The notes below the pieces were generated by a model. It ran no database searches. It was given only the letters and a program-made list of their open reading frames with translations, and was not told the DNA's origin. Positions 1-8,983 of a DNA stretch of 64,000 bases are shown here, piece after piece; within the stretch, counting starts at the first letter, position 1, and each line of letters begins with the position of its first letter. The position numbers and the translations under genes were made by a program. This stretch comes from Actinoalloteichus hymeniacidonis (GTDB lineage: Bacteria > Actinomycetota > Actinomycetes > Mycobacteriales > Pseudonocardiaceae). The stretch spans positions 1,426,001 through 1,490,000 of the forward strand of contig NZ_JACHIS010000001.1 in the NCBI RefSeq assembly GCF_014203365.1, in the 5' to 3' direction.

Positions 1-123
1 TCGTCTCCCGGTGCGGGTCCCGCTGTGTCCTCGGCTGCCCGGCAAACGGGTGGACGCACCGGATTCCCCCGCCGCGCCCATGGCACGACGGGCGGGTTTC
101 ATGACGACGAAGGGAACAGGCGC

Positions 124-1641
124 GTGAGTTCATCGGGGCCGAGCGGCGGCGGATCGACGGTGTCGTGCGCGGCGGTGGACCTCGGCGCGTCCAGCGGCCG
201 GGTCATCCTCGGGCGAGTCGGCGGAGGCGAACTGACCACCACCGAGGTCGCCCGATTCGACAACAAGCCGATCCGCGTGCCCCGCGGCGCGGACGACGAC
301 CGGCTGCACTGGGACATCCTGCGGCTTTACGCCGATGTGCTCGCCGGTCTGCGCCGGGCCTCGGAGCTGGGGCCGCTGGACGGCATCGGGATCGACTCCT
401 GGGCGGTGGACTACGGGCTGCTCGACGCGGGCGGTGAACTACTCGGCAACCCGATTCACTATCGAGACGCCCGCACCGACGGCGTCCTCGATCAGGTGCG
501 TGCCGAGCTCGGCGCCCGCCGGATCTATGCCACCACCGGCATCCAGTTCATGCAGATCAACACGCTGATCCAGCTGGTGGCGGCGCGGGACAGCCCGGCC
601 CTGGCCTCGGCGCGGCGGCTGTTGCTGATCCCCGACCTGCTCTGTTATTGGCTGACCGGCGAATTCGGCGCCGAGGTCACCAACGCGTCGACCACCCAGC
701 TGCTCGACGTCGGACAGCGGCGGTGGGCGCGGGAGTTGATCCGCGATGCGGGGATCGACGAGGCACTGCTGCCCCGGCTGCGCGAACCGGGCGAGACCAT
801 CGGCGTGCTCGCCGGGTCCGCCCGCGATCAGCTTGGCGGCCACGCAACACCGGTGGTGGCCGTCGGTTCCCATGACACGGCCTCGGCGATCGTCGCGGTG
901 CCCGCCACGGGGACCCGGTTCGGCTACATCTCCTGCGGCACCTGGTCGCTCGTCGGGTTGGAACTGGCCGCGCCGGTGTTGTCCGAGGCGAGTCGGGCCG
1001 CGAACTTCACCAACGAGCTCGGTGTCGACGGCACCACCCGCTATCTGCGCAACGTGATGGGCCTGTGGTTGCTCCAGGAGTCCCTGCGGACCTGGCAATC
1101 GCGGGGACAGCAGCCCGAGGTGGTCGAGCTGTTGAGCGGGGCGGCCGAGGCGGCGCCGTTCCGCTCGCTCATCGACCCGGACGACCCGAGGTTCCTAGCG
1201 CCGGGGGACATGCCCGCGCGGATCGCCGAGGTGTGCCGCGAGACCGGGCAACCGGTGCCCGCAGACCGATACCAATTGGTGCGATGCATCCTGGAAAGCC
1301 TCGCGCTGGCCTACCGCCGCACCTTGCGCACGGCCTGCGAACTGGCCGATCGCGAGGTCGACGTCCTGCACATCGTCGGTGGCGGCTCTCGCAACGAGCT
1401 GTTGTGCCGGTGGACCGCGGATGCCTGTGGCATTCCGGTGGTCGCCGGTCCCGTGGAGGCCACCGCGTTGGGCAACCTGCTGGTGCAGGCCAGGGCGGTG
1501 GGAGCGGCCGGGGTCGGTGATCTGACCGCGATGCGTGCCCTGGTCGCCGCGACGCAGGACGTGCACGAATACCGACCCGGTGGCGACATCCCCGCATGGG
1601 ATGCCGCCGCCCGCCGCTGGTCGGCGATCTTCGAGCGTTAG
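124..1641 (+). CDS. rhaB: Rhamnulokinase (FGGY carbohydrate kinase)
   Basis: A 505-residue FGGY-family sugar kinase, predicted to phosphorylate L-rhamnulose to L-rhamnulose 1-phosphate in the cytoplasm. The N-terminal phosphate-binding motif VDLGASSGRV is at about residues 18-27, GSHDTASA marks the middle, and the C-terminal ATP-binding region has HIVGGGSRNELLCRW. Length fits RhaB (about 480-500 aa). The GTG at 124 is chosen because GAAGGGA lies about 9 bases upstream; the frame stays open back to 25 but that extension looks non-coding. It converges on the broken binding-protein gene downstream. The pectate lyases and GH43 enzyme nearby fit rhamnose release from rhamnogalacturonan. The substrate is inferred from family resemblance; another deoxy-ketose is possible. 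Confidence 0.85.
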   Translation: MSSSGPSGGGSTVSCAAVDLGASSGRVILGRVGGGELTTTEVARFDNKPIRVPRGADDDRLHWDILRLYADVLAGLRRASELGPLDGIGIDSWAVDYGLLDAGGELLGNPIHYRDARTDGVLDQVRAELGARRIYATTGIQFMQINTLIQLVAARDSPALASARRLLLIPDLLCYWLTGEFGAEVTNASTTQLLDVGQRRWARELIRDAGIDEALLPRLREPGETIGVLAGSARDQLGGHATPVVAVGSHDTASAIVAVPATGTRFGYISCGTWSLVGLELAAPVLSEASRAANFTNELGVDGTTRYLRNVMGLWLLQESLRTWQSRGQQPEVVELLSGAAEAAPFRSLIDPDDPRFLAPGDMPARIAEVCRETGQPVPADRYQLVRCILESLALAYRRTLRTACELADREVDVLHIVGGGSRNELLCRWTADACGIPVVAGPVEATALGNLLVQARAVGAAGVGDLTAMRALVAATQDVHEYRPGGDIPAWDAAARRWSAIFER

Positions 1642-1664
1642 CCCGAGACCGCCGACCCGCTTGG

Positions 1665-2968
1665 TCAGCTGAGCAGCTGCTCGGCCTCGTTCATCACCTG
1701 CTCGGCGCCTTCCTCGATCGTGAGATCGCCGAAGTTGATCGAGTCGTAGATCCGGGTGAAGGTGCGCTTGAGCGAACCCCAGCCCGGCGGCGGCGAACTC
1801 GGCGCGGGGCTCATGACGTCGGCCATGCTCTCCTCGAAGTCGAAGAGGATCTTGTCCACGCCGTCCAGATCGGCGGCCACCGCGGCACGCACCTCGCTGT
1901 TGGGCGGCGTTCCCCGGACGGTGCCGAGAATCTCGCCGGCTTCGACGTCGTTCATCAGGAAGTCGATCAGCGCGGCCGATTCGGCGGGATGCTCGGTCTG
2001 ACTGCCGATGGCGATCTGAATCGAGGTCGAGGCGTAGATGCCCATCTCGCCGTCGGCGTTGCTCGGCCAGGGGCCAGTGCGACGTCATCGCCCATGGTCG
2101 GGAACAGCGATGCGGAGCTGCCGAGGTAGTTCAGTTCCGAGGCGGCGTCGCCCAACACCAGCGGGGAGGTGTCCACGGCCCCGGTGTGCTGGCTGGTGAT
2201 CTCGGCCGGGGTGAACACGCCGGACTCGCTGAGGTCCTGGGTGAAGGTCCAGTAGTCGACGACGTCCTGTTCGTCGAAACCGATGCCCTCCTCGGTGTAG
2301 AAATCGCGACCCTGTTGCCGGACGAAGAACTGGAACCAGTCGATGGCCCAGCCCGGGTCGGTCATCCCGTAGACCTCGCCGTCGGTGTTCTCGCTGATCG
2401 CCTCCGAGGCCTCGATCAGGTCGTCCCAGGTGAAGTCGCCGATCTCCGGCGGTTCCAGGCCCGCGTCCGCCCAGATGGTGGGGTTGTAGGCCATGGTCTG
2501 CGTGCTGCGGCCCAGCGGGACGGCGAACTGGCCGTCGGCGAGCGTGCCGGAACGCAGGCCGTTGGGGTCGACCAACTCGGTGTCGATCTCGGAGCCGATG
2601 TACTCGTTGAGATCCAGCAGCATCCCGCGTTCGGCGTATTCGCGCAGGTAGCCGGCGTCCATCTGCACCACGTCGGGGATGTTGCGGCCTGCGACCTGGG
2701 TGGAGAGCTTCTCGAAGTAGGCGTCGAACCCGGAGAACGAGGTGTTCACCGTGATGTTCGGGTTGCGCTCCTCGAACAGATCGATGGCCTGTTGGGTCGC
2801 CTCGGCCCTGCTGTCGTTGCCGTACCAGGTGAAGTCCAACGAGACTCGACCATCATCGGACCCCGAGCCGCCGCACCCGGCCAGCACTCCGCAGGCCGCC
2901 AGCAGCGACACGGCCGCAGCGGCTGGGCCGCGCGGTCCGACTCGGCTCTTCCGGATACTGGTCGGCAT
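1665..2968 (-). pseudogene. ABC sugar-binding lipoprotein, interrupted by a one-base frameshift
   Basis: Family 1 extracellular solute-binding protein. The lipoprotein signal peptide ends at LAGC (Cys32 from the ATG at 2968), and GGAGG lies about 8 bases upstream of that ATG. The reading frame is intact to GDDVALAP, then shifts at a run of four G (plus strand 2070-2073). Adding one base restores WPSNADGEMGIY and continuous homology to the end at 1665, matching the two intact paralogues at 5591 and 16738. The N-terminal fragment would otherwise end at 1967 in nonsense sequence. It may be a true pseudogene or a homopolymer sequencing error. No permease gene is adjacent; it is divergent from the DUF2264 gene. 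Confidence 0.88.
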
Positions 2969-3050
2969 CGTTGCCCTCCACGTCGTCGAGGCGAGCCCGA
3001 CTTCGGGCCCGCCAGGTGAATGGGAAGGCATCGGGCCGGCCGCTGTCGAG

Positions 3051-3069
3051 GATCTGACCGGATCAGGTC
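3051..3069. promoter_or_regulatory. Imperfect inverted repeat in the divergent promoter region
   Basis: GATCTGACCGGATCAGGTC matches its own reverse complement at 7 of 9 arm positions. It lies in the 177-base gap between the binding-protein gene (start 2968, minus) and the DUF2264 gene (start 3146, plus), where an operator would be expected. It differs from the AAAGCGCTTT palindromes elsewhere in the locus. Protein binding is only inferred. Confidence 0.3.
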
Positions 3070-3145
3070 GTGCGCCGACGGCGTCGACGCCATCCCGGCT
3101 CGCAAGCAGGCACTATCGGCCTCGTCACGAGGAGGTGCCATCGCC

Positions 3146-5158
3146 GTGCGAATGCCGGACGAGGATCGAGAGCTGTCCCCGATCACCGGGTGGACCAGGG
3201 ATCACTGGGCTCAGACCGCCGACCGGATGTTGCTCGGCGTGCGCCGACACGCGTCCTCGACCCATGCGCAGTTCCGGCTGCCCGGCTCCCCGTCGAGATC
3301 CGGCGAATGGAGCGATGGCCTGGAGGGATTCGCGCGGACCTTCCTGACCGCGGCCTTCCGCATCGCGGGCAGCGGCGGGGACGACCCGCACGACTTCCTC
3401 GGCCGGTATGCCGAGGGCTTGGCGGCGGGAACGGATCCTCGGCACGCGCAACGGTGGCCGACCTTCGCCGAGACCGGCCAGGCCAAGGTCGAGGCGGCAT
3501 CGGTCGTGATCGGACTCCACGAGACCCGCGAGTGGCTCTGGGACCGGCTCGACGACGACGTCCGACAGCGGGTGGTCGAGTGGCTCGCGCCGCAGGTCGG
3601 CGAGCCGGCCATCGATAACAACTGGATCTGGTTCCAGAACGTTACCGAGTCGTTCCTGCGTTCGGTGGGCGGGCCGTGGTCGCAGGCCGATCTGGACCGC
3701 AACTGCGAGCTGACCGAGTCCTGGCATCGCGGCGCGGGTTGGTACACCGACGGTGGACTGCGCAAGTACGACTTCTACAACGCCTGGGCCTTCCATCTCT
3801 ATCCACTGTGGTGGTGTCGGATGTCCCCGGGACTGCCTGCGGCGCAGGAATGGCGCTCGACCTACCTGGATCGCCTGCGGGAGTTCCTGCCCGGGCACGC
3901 CGCGTTGTTCGGCGGGGACGGTGCCCCGTTGTTCCAGGGCCGGTCGTTGACCTACCGGTGGGCCGCCCTGGCGCCGGTCTGGGCCTCGGCGGTGTTCGAC
4001 TCCGGACCGTTCGAGCCCGGTGTGTTGCGGCGTTGGGCCAGCGGAACGCTGCGGTACTTCCTGGACCGGGGTGCCTTGGACGCCGACGACGTGCTCACCA
4101 CCGGATGGCACGGCTCCTACCCCCCGTTGGCCCAGTGGTATTCCGGGCCTGCCTCGCCGTATTGGGCGAGCAAGGGAATGTTGGGGCTGTTGCTGCCTGC
4201 GGACCATCCGGTGTGGACGGCCACCGAGGCGCCGATGCCGGTGGAGGAGTCGGATTTCGAACTCGATCTCCCCGCGCCGGGTTGGTTGGTCTCGGGCACC
4301 AAATCGGACGGTGTCGTCCGCGTGGTCAACCACGGCACCGACCGGGCTTCGGACGAGCGGCTCGCCGTCGAGCTGCCGGTCTACACCGCCTACGCGTACT
4401 CCACCCACACCGCCGTGCAGCTGGATCCGGCGCTCGAACTGCGGCGGGGCCGGGGGCTGGCCGCCGAGCCGACCGACGCCACGGTGGCCTTGGTGGATGC
4501 GGCGGGCTCGCCCTCGATGCGGCCACCGGTGACGCCGCTGGGCGTGGTCGACGGCGTGGGCTTCTCCCGACACCGGGCGCACTGGTCGGTGGACGAGGAG
4601 GGCACCGAGTTCCGGATCGGCCCGGTGGTGACGGTCGGGTCGGTCCTGCGAGGCGCGTGGGAGGTTCGGCTGGTCCGGATCACCGAGTCCGACGACGCAG
4701 CCGCCGGGTTGCCCGCCGCCCAGCCCGCCACCGGTGATCCGGTCGGCGTCGACGCGGTGTCGTTGCGGGTGACCGGTTGGCCGTTGGCAGGCGCGCAACC
4801 GCCGCAGGTCGAGTCGGGGACCGTTGCGCAGGGGGAGTCCCAGATGCGCGAGGAGACGATGGTGGCCGGTGGGCTGCGGGCGCGGTCCAGGGGACTGCGC
4901 GGGCTGATCTCGGCGCCTGCGCTGCGGGCCGAGGGCGCCTCGGCGCTGGACCGGTTCTCGGCGACCTCGGTACTGGTCGGTGCGGCGCCGCTCGAGTTGG
5001 GCGCGGTGTATGCGGCGGCGTTCGAACTCGCGGGACAGGACAGCGAGTCCACGCTGTCGGTGCTCTCCGTGGCCGTCGTCGAGTCGGACGGTGCCACGCC
5101 GGTGATCACGGTGCGTTGGAGCGACGGACGGGATCAGTCCTTCGCCTGGCCGGACTGA
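3146..5158 (+). CDS. DUF2264 protein, six-hairpin glycosidase-like, probable glycoside hydrolase
   Basis: A 670-residue soluble protein. The N-terminal 400 residues carry the DUF2264 signature: EWSDGLEGFARTF, NNWIWFQNVTE, DGGLRKYDFYNAWAFH and TGWHGSYPP, rich in Trp and Tyr as in (alpha/alpha)6-barrel glycosidases. The C-terminal part looks beta-rich. No signal peptide is seen, so it probably acts in the cytoplasm on imported oligosaccharides, like the unsaturated uronyl hydrolases next to bacterial rhamnogalacturonan lyases. The GTG start at 3146 has AGGAGG ten bases upstream; ATG 3152 is the alternative. Some relatives are, from memory, assigned to uronic-acid-releasing glycosidases, but the exact activity cannot be read from sequence. 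A terminator-like hairpin follows. Confidence 0.78.
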   Translation: MRMPDEDRELSPITGWTRDHWAQTADRMLLGVRRHASSTHAQFRLPGSPSRSGEWSDGLEGFARTFLTAAFRIAGSGGDDPHDFLGRYAEGLAAGTDPRHAQRWPTFAETGQAKVEAASVVIGLHETREWLWDRLDDDVRQRVVEWLAPQVGEPAIDNNWIWFQNVTESFLRSVGGPWSQADLDRNCELTESWHRGAGWYTDGGLRKYDFYNAWAFHLYPLWWCRMSPGLPAAQEWRSTYLDRLREFLPGHAALFGGDGAPLFQGRSLTYRWAALAPVWASAVFDSGPFEPGVLRRWASGTLRYFLDRGALDADDVLTTGWHGSYPPLAQWYSGPASPYWASKGMLGLLLPADHPVWTATEAPMPVEESDFELDLPAPGWLVSGTKSDGVVRVVNHGTDRASDERLAVELPVYTAYAYSTHTAVQLDPALELRRGRGLAAEPTDATVALVDAAGSPSMRPPVTPLGVVDGVGFSRHRAHWSVDEEGTEFRIGPVVTVGSVLRGAWEVRLVRITESDDAAAGLPAAQPATGDPVGVDAVSLRVTGWPLAGAQPPQVESGTVAQGESQMREETMVAGGLRARSRGLRGLISAPALRAEGASALDRFSATSVLVGAAPLELGAVYAAAFELAGQDSESTLSVLSVAVVESDGATPVITVRWSDGRDQSFAWPD

Positions 5159-5173
5159 GGGCCGCCGCGATTG

Positions 5174-5201
5174 CGCCCCGGCCGCCGAGGTGGTCGGGGC
5201 G
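5174..5201 (+). terminator. Probable intrinsic terminator after the DUF2264 gene
   Basis: The 7-base arms CGCCCCG (5174-5180) and CGGGGCG (5195-5201) enclose further CC/GG pairs, and TTGTTCTG follows. It begins 16 bases after the DUF2264 stop codon. Confidence 0.6.
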
Positions 5202-5590
5202 TTGTTCTGCGTAAACCGGGCTCGGCGTGCTGCCGTGTCGTCGCGGGGATTGTGCGGGCCGACTGTGGCCGAATTCGCCAGACCTGTGCGCGGATGTCTG
5301 CCGCGACACGCCGGGTAGGGACTTTTGTGTAATCGATCACTGGTTCTGGGTTGCCGTAAACCGAATGGAGCACTCGGAGTCACATAACGTCGGAATTAGT
5401 GCCGCCGTAGTAACGATGCGTCATGAATCATTGATCCATTCGGCGGAAATATCAGTACCAAATCCGTTAAGGAAATGATACGAGCGGGTCAAGTTTGTGC
5501 CCGGTCGCAACGGTCTGATGAGGACTGCTTAGCATCTGTGACCCAGGCAATACGAAGCATTCTCAGCTTAGTGTCGAGAGGGAGGTGCCG
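5202..5590. other. AT-richer intergenic region upstream of the second sugar-binding protein
   Basis: No convincing gene. From about 5320 the base composition drops well below the window average (for example around 5355-5480), as expected for a promoter/control region of the plus-strand binding-protein gene at 5591. No clear copy of the AAAGCG-type palindrome was found in it. Confidence 0.5.
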
Positions 5591-6868
5591 GTGTCTCGGT
5601 CACGAAGACAACGGGCTGGTGCGATTGTGGCGGTGTTCGCCCTGGGGAGCGCATTGACGGCGTGCGCGGACACCCCGGACGACGGCACGGTGGAACTCTC
5701 CTTCCAATGGTGGGGCAACGACGAGCGTGCCCAGGCGACCCAGGCGGCGATCGACCTCTTCATGGCCGAGAACCCCGATATCAGGGTCGAGGTGTCCTAC
5801 GCCGACTACAACGCCTACGTCGAGCGGCTTTCCACCCAGGTCGCGGGCGGCAACAGCCCCGACGTCATCCAGACGGACACCCCGTTCCTCCGGGAGTTCG
5901 CCGATCGGGGAGTGCTTCGCGACCTCGGCGAATACGTCGGTGAGGGAATCGACACCGGCAGCCTGCCCACCGAGCTGATCGATGCGGGCAGCATCAACGG
6001 CATTCTGTACGGCCTGCCCGCCGGACAGAACACCCAGGCGATCCTGCTCGACAACGCCATCTGGGAGGAAGCCGGAGTCACGCCGCCCGAGGCAGGCTGG
6101 ACCTGGGCGCAATTCGAGGCCGCGGGCGCCGAGCTGCACGAGGCCACCGACGGCGAGGTCTACGGCTACACCGACGTCGGCGGATTCTCCGACTGGTTCG
6201 ACTTCTGGCTGCGTCAGGACGGCAAGGCGCTCTACAACCCGGACGGCACCCTCGGCTTCGAGGAAGCCGACCTGGTCGCCTTCTGGACCTGGACCAAGGG
6301 CCTGCAGGACAACGGAACCTTCACCCCTGCCGAGGTGACGACCACCTTCACCGGCGGTACCGACACCTCGCCATTATTGGCGGGCCGTGCGGGCGGCGAG
6401 TTCAACTACGACTCCACCGCGCCCGGCTACCACGCGGCCTTCGACGGTGAGATCACGCTGTCGCCGTGGCCCACCGACACCGGCAGCAGCGGGATGACCG
6501 CGGGCGCCGCCTCGATGTACAGCATCGGTACCGCCAGCGAGCACCCGGAAGAAGCAGCGCAGCTGATCGACTTCATGGTGAACAACGTCGAGGCGGGTCA
6601 GGAATTGGGCGTGGTGCGCAGCATGCCGCCCAACAGCGCGGTCCGCGAGGCCATCGCCTCGGAGTTGGACGGCCCCAATCAACAGGTCTTCGAGTACCAG
6701 GAAAGCGTGGCGGGGATGCTGAGCGGTGCGCCGCCCGCGCCGCCTGCTGGCGCCGGATCGGTGAAGCGTTCCTTCACCGTCGTCTACGATTCCTTCAACT
6801 TCGGCGGGATGTCCGTCGAGGAGGCCGCCGCACAGTTGATCGGCGAGGCGGAACAATCGATCGGCTGA
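5591..6868 (+). CDS. ABC transporter sugar-binding lipoprotein (second paralogue)
   Basis: A 425-residue family 1 extracellular solute-binding protein. The GTG at 5591 is preceded by GAGGGAGG with 5-base spacing (an upstream GTG at 5585 overlaps that site). Basic residues, a hydrophobic stretch and lipobox ALTAC (Cys25) show an exported lipoprotein. Mature motifs such as FQWWGNDERAQATQAAIDLF, DTPFLREFADRGVLRDL and TASEHPEEAAQLIDFMVNNV match the paralogues at 1665 and 16738 point for point. It probably presents pectin-derived oligosaccharides to an ABC permease. No permease is adjacent, so it may share the pair at 14810-16675. Ligand unknown. Confidence 0.88.
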   Translation: MSRSRRQRAGAIVAVFALGSALTACADTPDDGTVELSFQWWGNDERAQATQAAIDLFMAENPDIRVEVSYADYNAYVERLSTQVAGGNSPDVIQTDTPFLREFADRGVLRDLGEYVGEGIDTGSLPTELIDAGSINGILYGLPAGQNTQAILLDNAIWEEAGVTPPEAGWTWAQFEAAGAELHEATDGEVYGYTDVGGFSDWFDFWLRQDGKALYNPDGTLGFEEADLVAFWTWTKGLQDNGTFTPAEVTTTFTGGTDTSPLLAGRAGGEFNYDSTAPGYHAAFDGEITLSPWPTDTGSSGMTAGAASMYSIGTASEHPEEAAQLIDFMVNNVEAGQELGVVRSMPPNSAVREAIASELDGPNQQVFEYQESVAGMLSGAPPAPPAGAGSVKRSFTVVYDSFNFGGMSVEEAAAQLIGEAEQSIG

Positions 6869-7133
6869 CGAGAACCTCACACGGTTCGATGGCGTGAACG
6901 CCGGTTCGTCGAGTGCGAATCCGTATTCGTCCTCGGGGCGATCGATAGCGAGGGCGGGTCGTCGCGACGACGATGATCCAACCGTCCCGATGAACGCCGA
7001 AGACGATATGTCGCCCACCGTCGAACCGTGCGAGATGGTGCCGGACGCAGTCGTGGGGATCGTGTCTTCAAGTGGCCGATCTACCACCGCGCCGCACCAT
7101 CGATGCCCACTCACCTGATCGAGTAGTACACCG

Positions 7134-7169
7134 GGCGGCCGGGGTCGAGCACCTTCGACCCCGGCCGCC
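7134..7169. terminator. Perfect 15-bp hairpin in the gap ahead of the GH43 gene
   Basis: The arms GGCGGCCGGGGTCGA (7134-7148) and its exact reverse complement (7155-7169) enclose a 6-base loop; TGACTTTCCTC follows. It sits 265 bases after the upstream binding-protein stop and 40 bases before the GH43 start. It may be a terminator for read-through or an attenuator in the GH43 leader. The rest of 6869-7133 contains nothing recognisable. Confidence 0.65.
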
Positions 7170-7209
7170 TGACTTTCCTCCGGCCGCAACCGAACGAGAG
7201 GTCGCCTTC

Positions 7210-8856
7210 GTGTCGAACAGCGCAGAACCGACGGTCACCGAGATCGAGGGCGACGAACCGCCGTGGGTGGCCGATCTGGGCGACGGGACGTACCGGAACC
7301 CGGTCCTCTTCACCGATCTGTCCGATCCGGACGTCATCCGCGTCGGCGAGGACTTCTACCTCGTCGCCTCGACCTTCGCCTGCGTGCCGGGGCTGGTGCT
7401 GGCGACCTCCCGCAACCTCGTCGACTGGCGACTGATCGCCAACGCACTACCCGAGCAGCAGCCCACCGAGGTCTATGCCACGCCGCAACCGGGCAAGGGC
7501 GTGTGGGCGCCCGCCCTGCGCCATCACGCCGGGCGGTTCTACATCTTCTACGGCGACCCCGACTTCGGGATCCGGGTGCTGGACGCGGAGCACATCGAGG
7601 GCCCGTGGTCGGAACCGAGGTTGATCAAGCCGGGTCTCGGACTGATCGACCCTTGCCCGTTCTGGGACGCCGACGGGACCGCCTACCTGGTGCACGGCTG
7701 GGCGGCCAGCCGATCCGGGATCAAGAACCGGTTGACACTGCACCGGATGAACGAGGCCGCCACCGAGTTGCTCGACGACGGACACCTGGTGATCGACGGC
7801 GACCAGGTACCGGGCTGTAACACCCTGGAGGGTCCCAAGCTGTATCGCCGCGGGGACTGGTACTACATCTTCGCCCCAGCAGGCGGGGTGGCCACCGGCT
7901 GGCAGTCGGTGTTCCGATCCCGCTCCATCGACGGTCCCTACGAGCACCGGATCGTGCTCGCGCAGCGCGACACCGAGGTCAACGGGCCGCACCAGGGCGC
8001 CTGGGTGGACACCCCGGCAGGCGAGGACTGGTTCCTACACTTCCAGGACCGGGGGGTCTACGGCCGGATCGTGCATCTGCAGCCGATGCAGTGGCTGCCG
8101 TCCGAATGGCCGGTCATCGGTGTCGACCCGGATGAGAACGGCTGCGGACGGCCGGTGTTGGTCCACCCCAAGCCCGCCCTGCCCTCGATCGACCCGGCCG
8201 ACCGCGTCGTCGAGGAGACCTTCGCTCCCGGCGAACTGGGTCCGCAGTGGTCCTGGCAGGCCAATCCGGACCCGCGTTGGTGGTCGCTGTCCGAGGAGCC
8301 GGGCACCCTGCGGTTGGCGGCGCTACCGGAGGAGAACGCGGGCGATCTGCGGTCCCTCGGTCAGGTGCTCACCCGACGGATGCCCGCCGAGGAGTTCGTG
8401 GTCACCGTCGACCTGGGCCTGAATTCCGGTGCGACGGAGGCCGACCGGCGGGGCGGGGTGGTCGTGATCGGCTACGACTACGCCTGGGCCGGGATCGTCG
8501 CGGGCCCGGATGGTCAGCGCGTGGTGCTGCGACGCAGGCGCGCGGACGAGGACGTGGAGACCGAACTGGACTCCAGGAACCTGGCCACCGAGAATCTCGC
8601 GACCAGCGTGCGTATTCGGCTGGTGGTGACCGCAGGCGGTCACTGCCGGTTCGCGGTCGCGGGTGCGGATGGGGAGTTCGTCGGACTCGGTGGCGGCGCC
8701 GACGCGATCTTCGCGGCGACCGCCGGTCGTTGGGTGGGCGCCAAGATCGGGCTGTTCGCGGTCGCCGAGCCTGCTGCCGAGCCTGCGGCGACGGAACCCG
8801 GTTTCCTTGCTGTCGACAGGGTTCGGGTGACCGCTCTGCCTGCGGATTCGCAGTAG
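7210..8856 (+). CDS. Glycoside hydrolase family 43 (arabinosidase/xylosidase type)
   Basis: A 548-residue GH43 enzyme: an N-terminal five-bladed propeller (to about residue 320) followed by a concanavalin-like beta-sandwich. The expected acidic triad is visible: D39 in SDPDVIR, D147 in GLIDPCPFWDADG and E207 in NTLEGPKLYRR. Family members remove arabinose or xylose from side chains of plant polysaccharides. No signal peptide is evident, so it probably trims imported oligosaccharides. The GTG start at 7210 has GAGAGG 8 bases upstream; the open frame extends further back through the 7134-7169 hairpin and is not used. It lies in tandem with the binding-protein gene 341 bases upstream. Exact specificity is unknown. 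Confidence 0.88.
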   Translation: MSNSAEPTVTEIEGDEPPWVADLGDGTYRNPVLFTDLSDPDVIRVGEDFYLVASTFACVPGLVLATSRNLVDWRLIANALPEQQPTEVYATPQPGKGVWAPALRHHAGRFYIFYGDPDFGIRVLDAEHIEGPWSEPRLIKPGLGLIDPCPFWDADGTAYLVHGWAASRSGIKNRLTLHRMNEAATELLDDGHLVIDGDQVPGCNTLEGPKLYRRGDWYYIFAPAGGVATGWQSVFRSRSIDGPYEHRIVLAQRDTEVNGPHQGAWVDTPAGEDWFLHFQDRGVYGRIVHLQPMQWLPSEWPVIGVDPDENGCGRPVLVHPKPALPSIDPADRVVEETFAPGELGPQWSWQANPDPRWWSLSEEPGTLRLAALPEENAGDLRSLGQVLTRRMPAEEFVVTVDLGLNSGATEADRRGGVVVIGYDYAWAGIVAGPDGQRVVLRRRRADEDVETELDSRNLATENLATSVRIRLVVTAGGHCRFAVAGADGEFVGLGGGADAIFAATAGRWVGAKIGLFAVAEPAAEPAATEPGFLAVDRVRVTALPADSQ

Positions 8857-8905
8857 GACGGCGATTCGGCACGACTAGCCTGCGTCAGTCACCCCCCGGC
8901 AACGG

Positions 8906-8945
8906 CCGCGACCCGCAGCGCCCTGACGGCGGCTGCGGGTCGCGG
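8906..8945. terminator. Bidirectional terminator hairpin between GH43 and pectate lyase genes
   Basis: The 14-base arms CCGCGACCCGCAGC (8906-8919) and GCTGCGGGTCGCGG (8932-8945) are perfectly complementary, with a 12-base loop. They lie between the convergent genes ending at 8856 and 8984. Confidence 0.78.
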
Positions 8946-8983
8946 TCATGCAGTCATGGTGTGGCTGGGAGGAATTGCTCGCG

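Noticed and set aside
3125-5383. A 752-codon open frame antisense to the DUF2264 gene
   Set aside because: High-GC antisense shadow: Arg/Gly/Pro-rich, no domain, opposite a well-supported gene.
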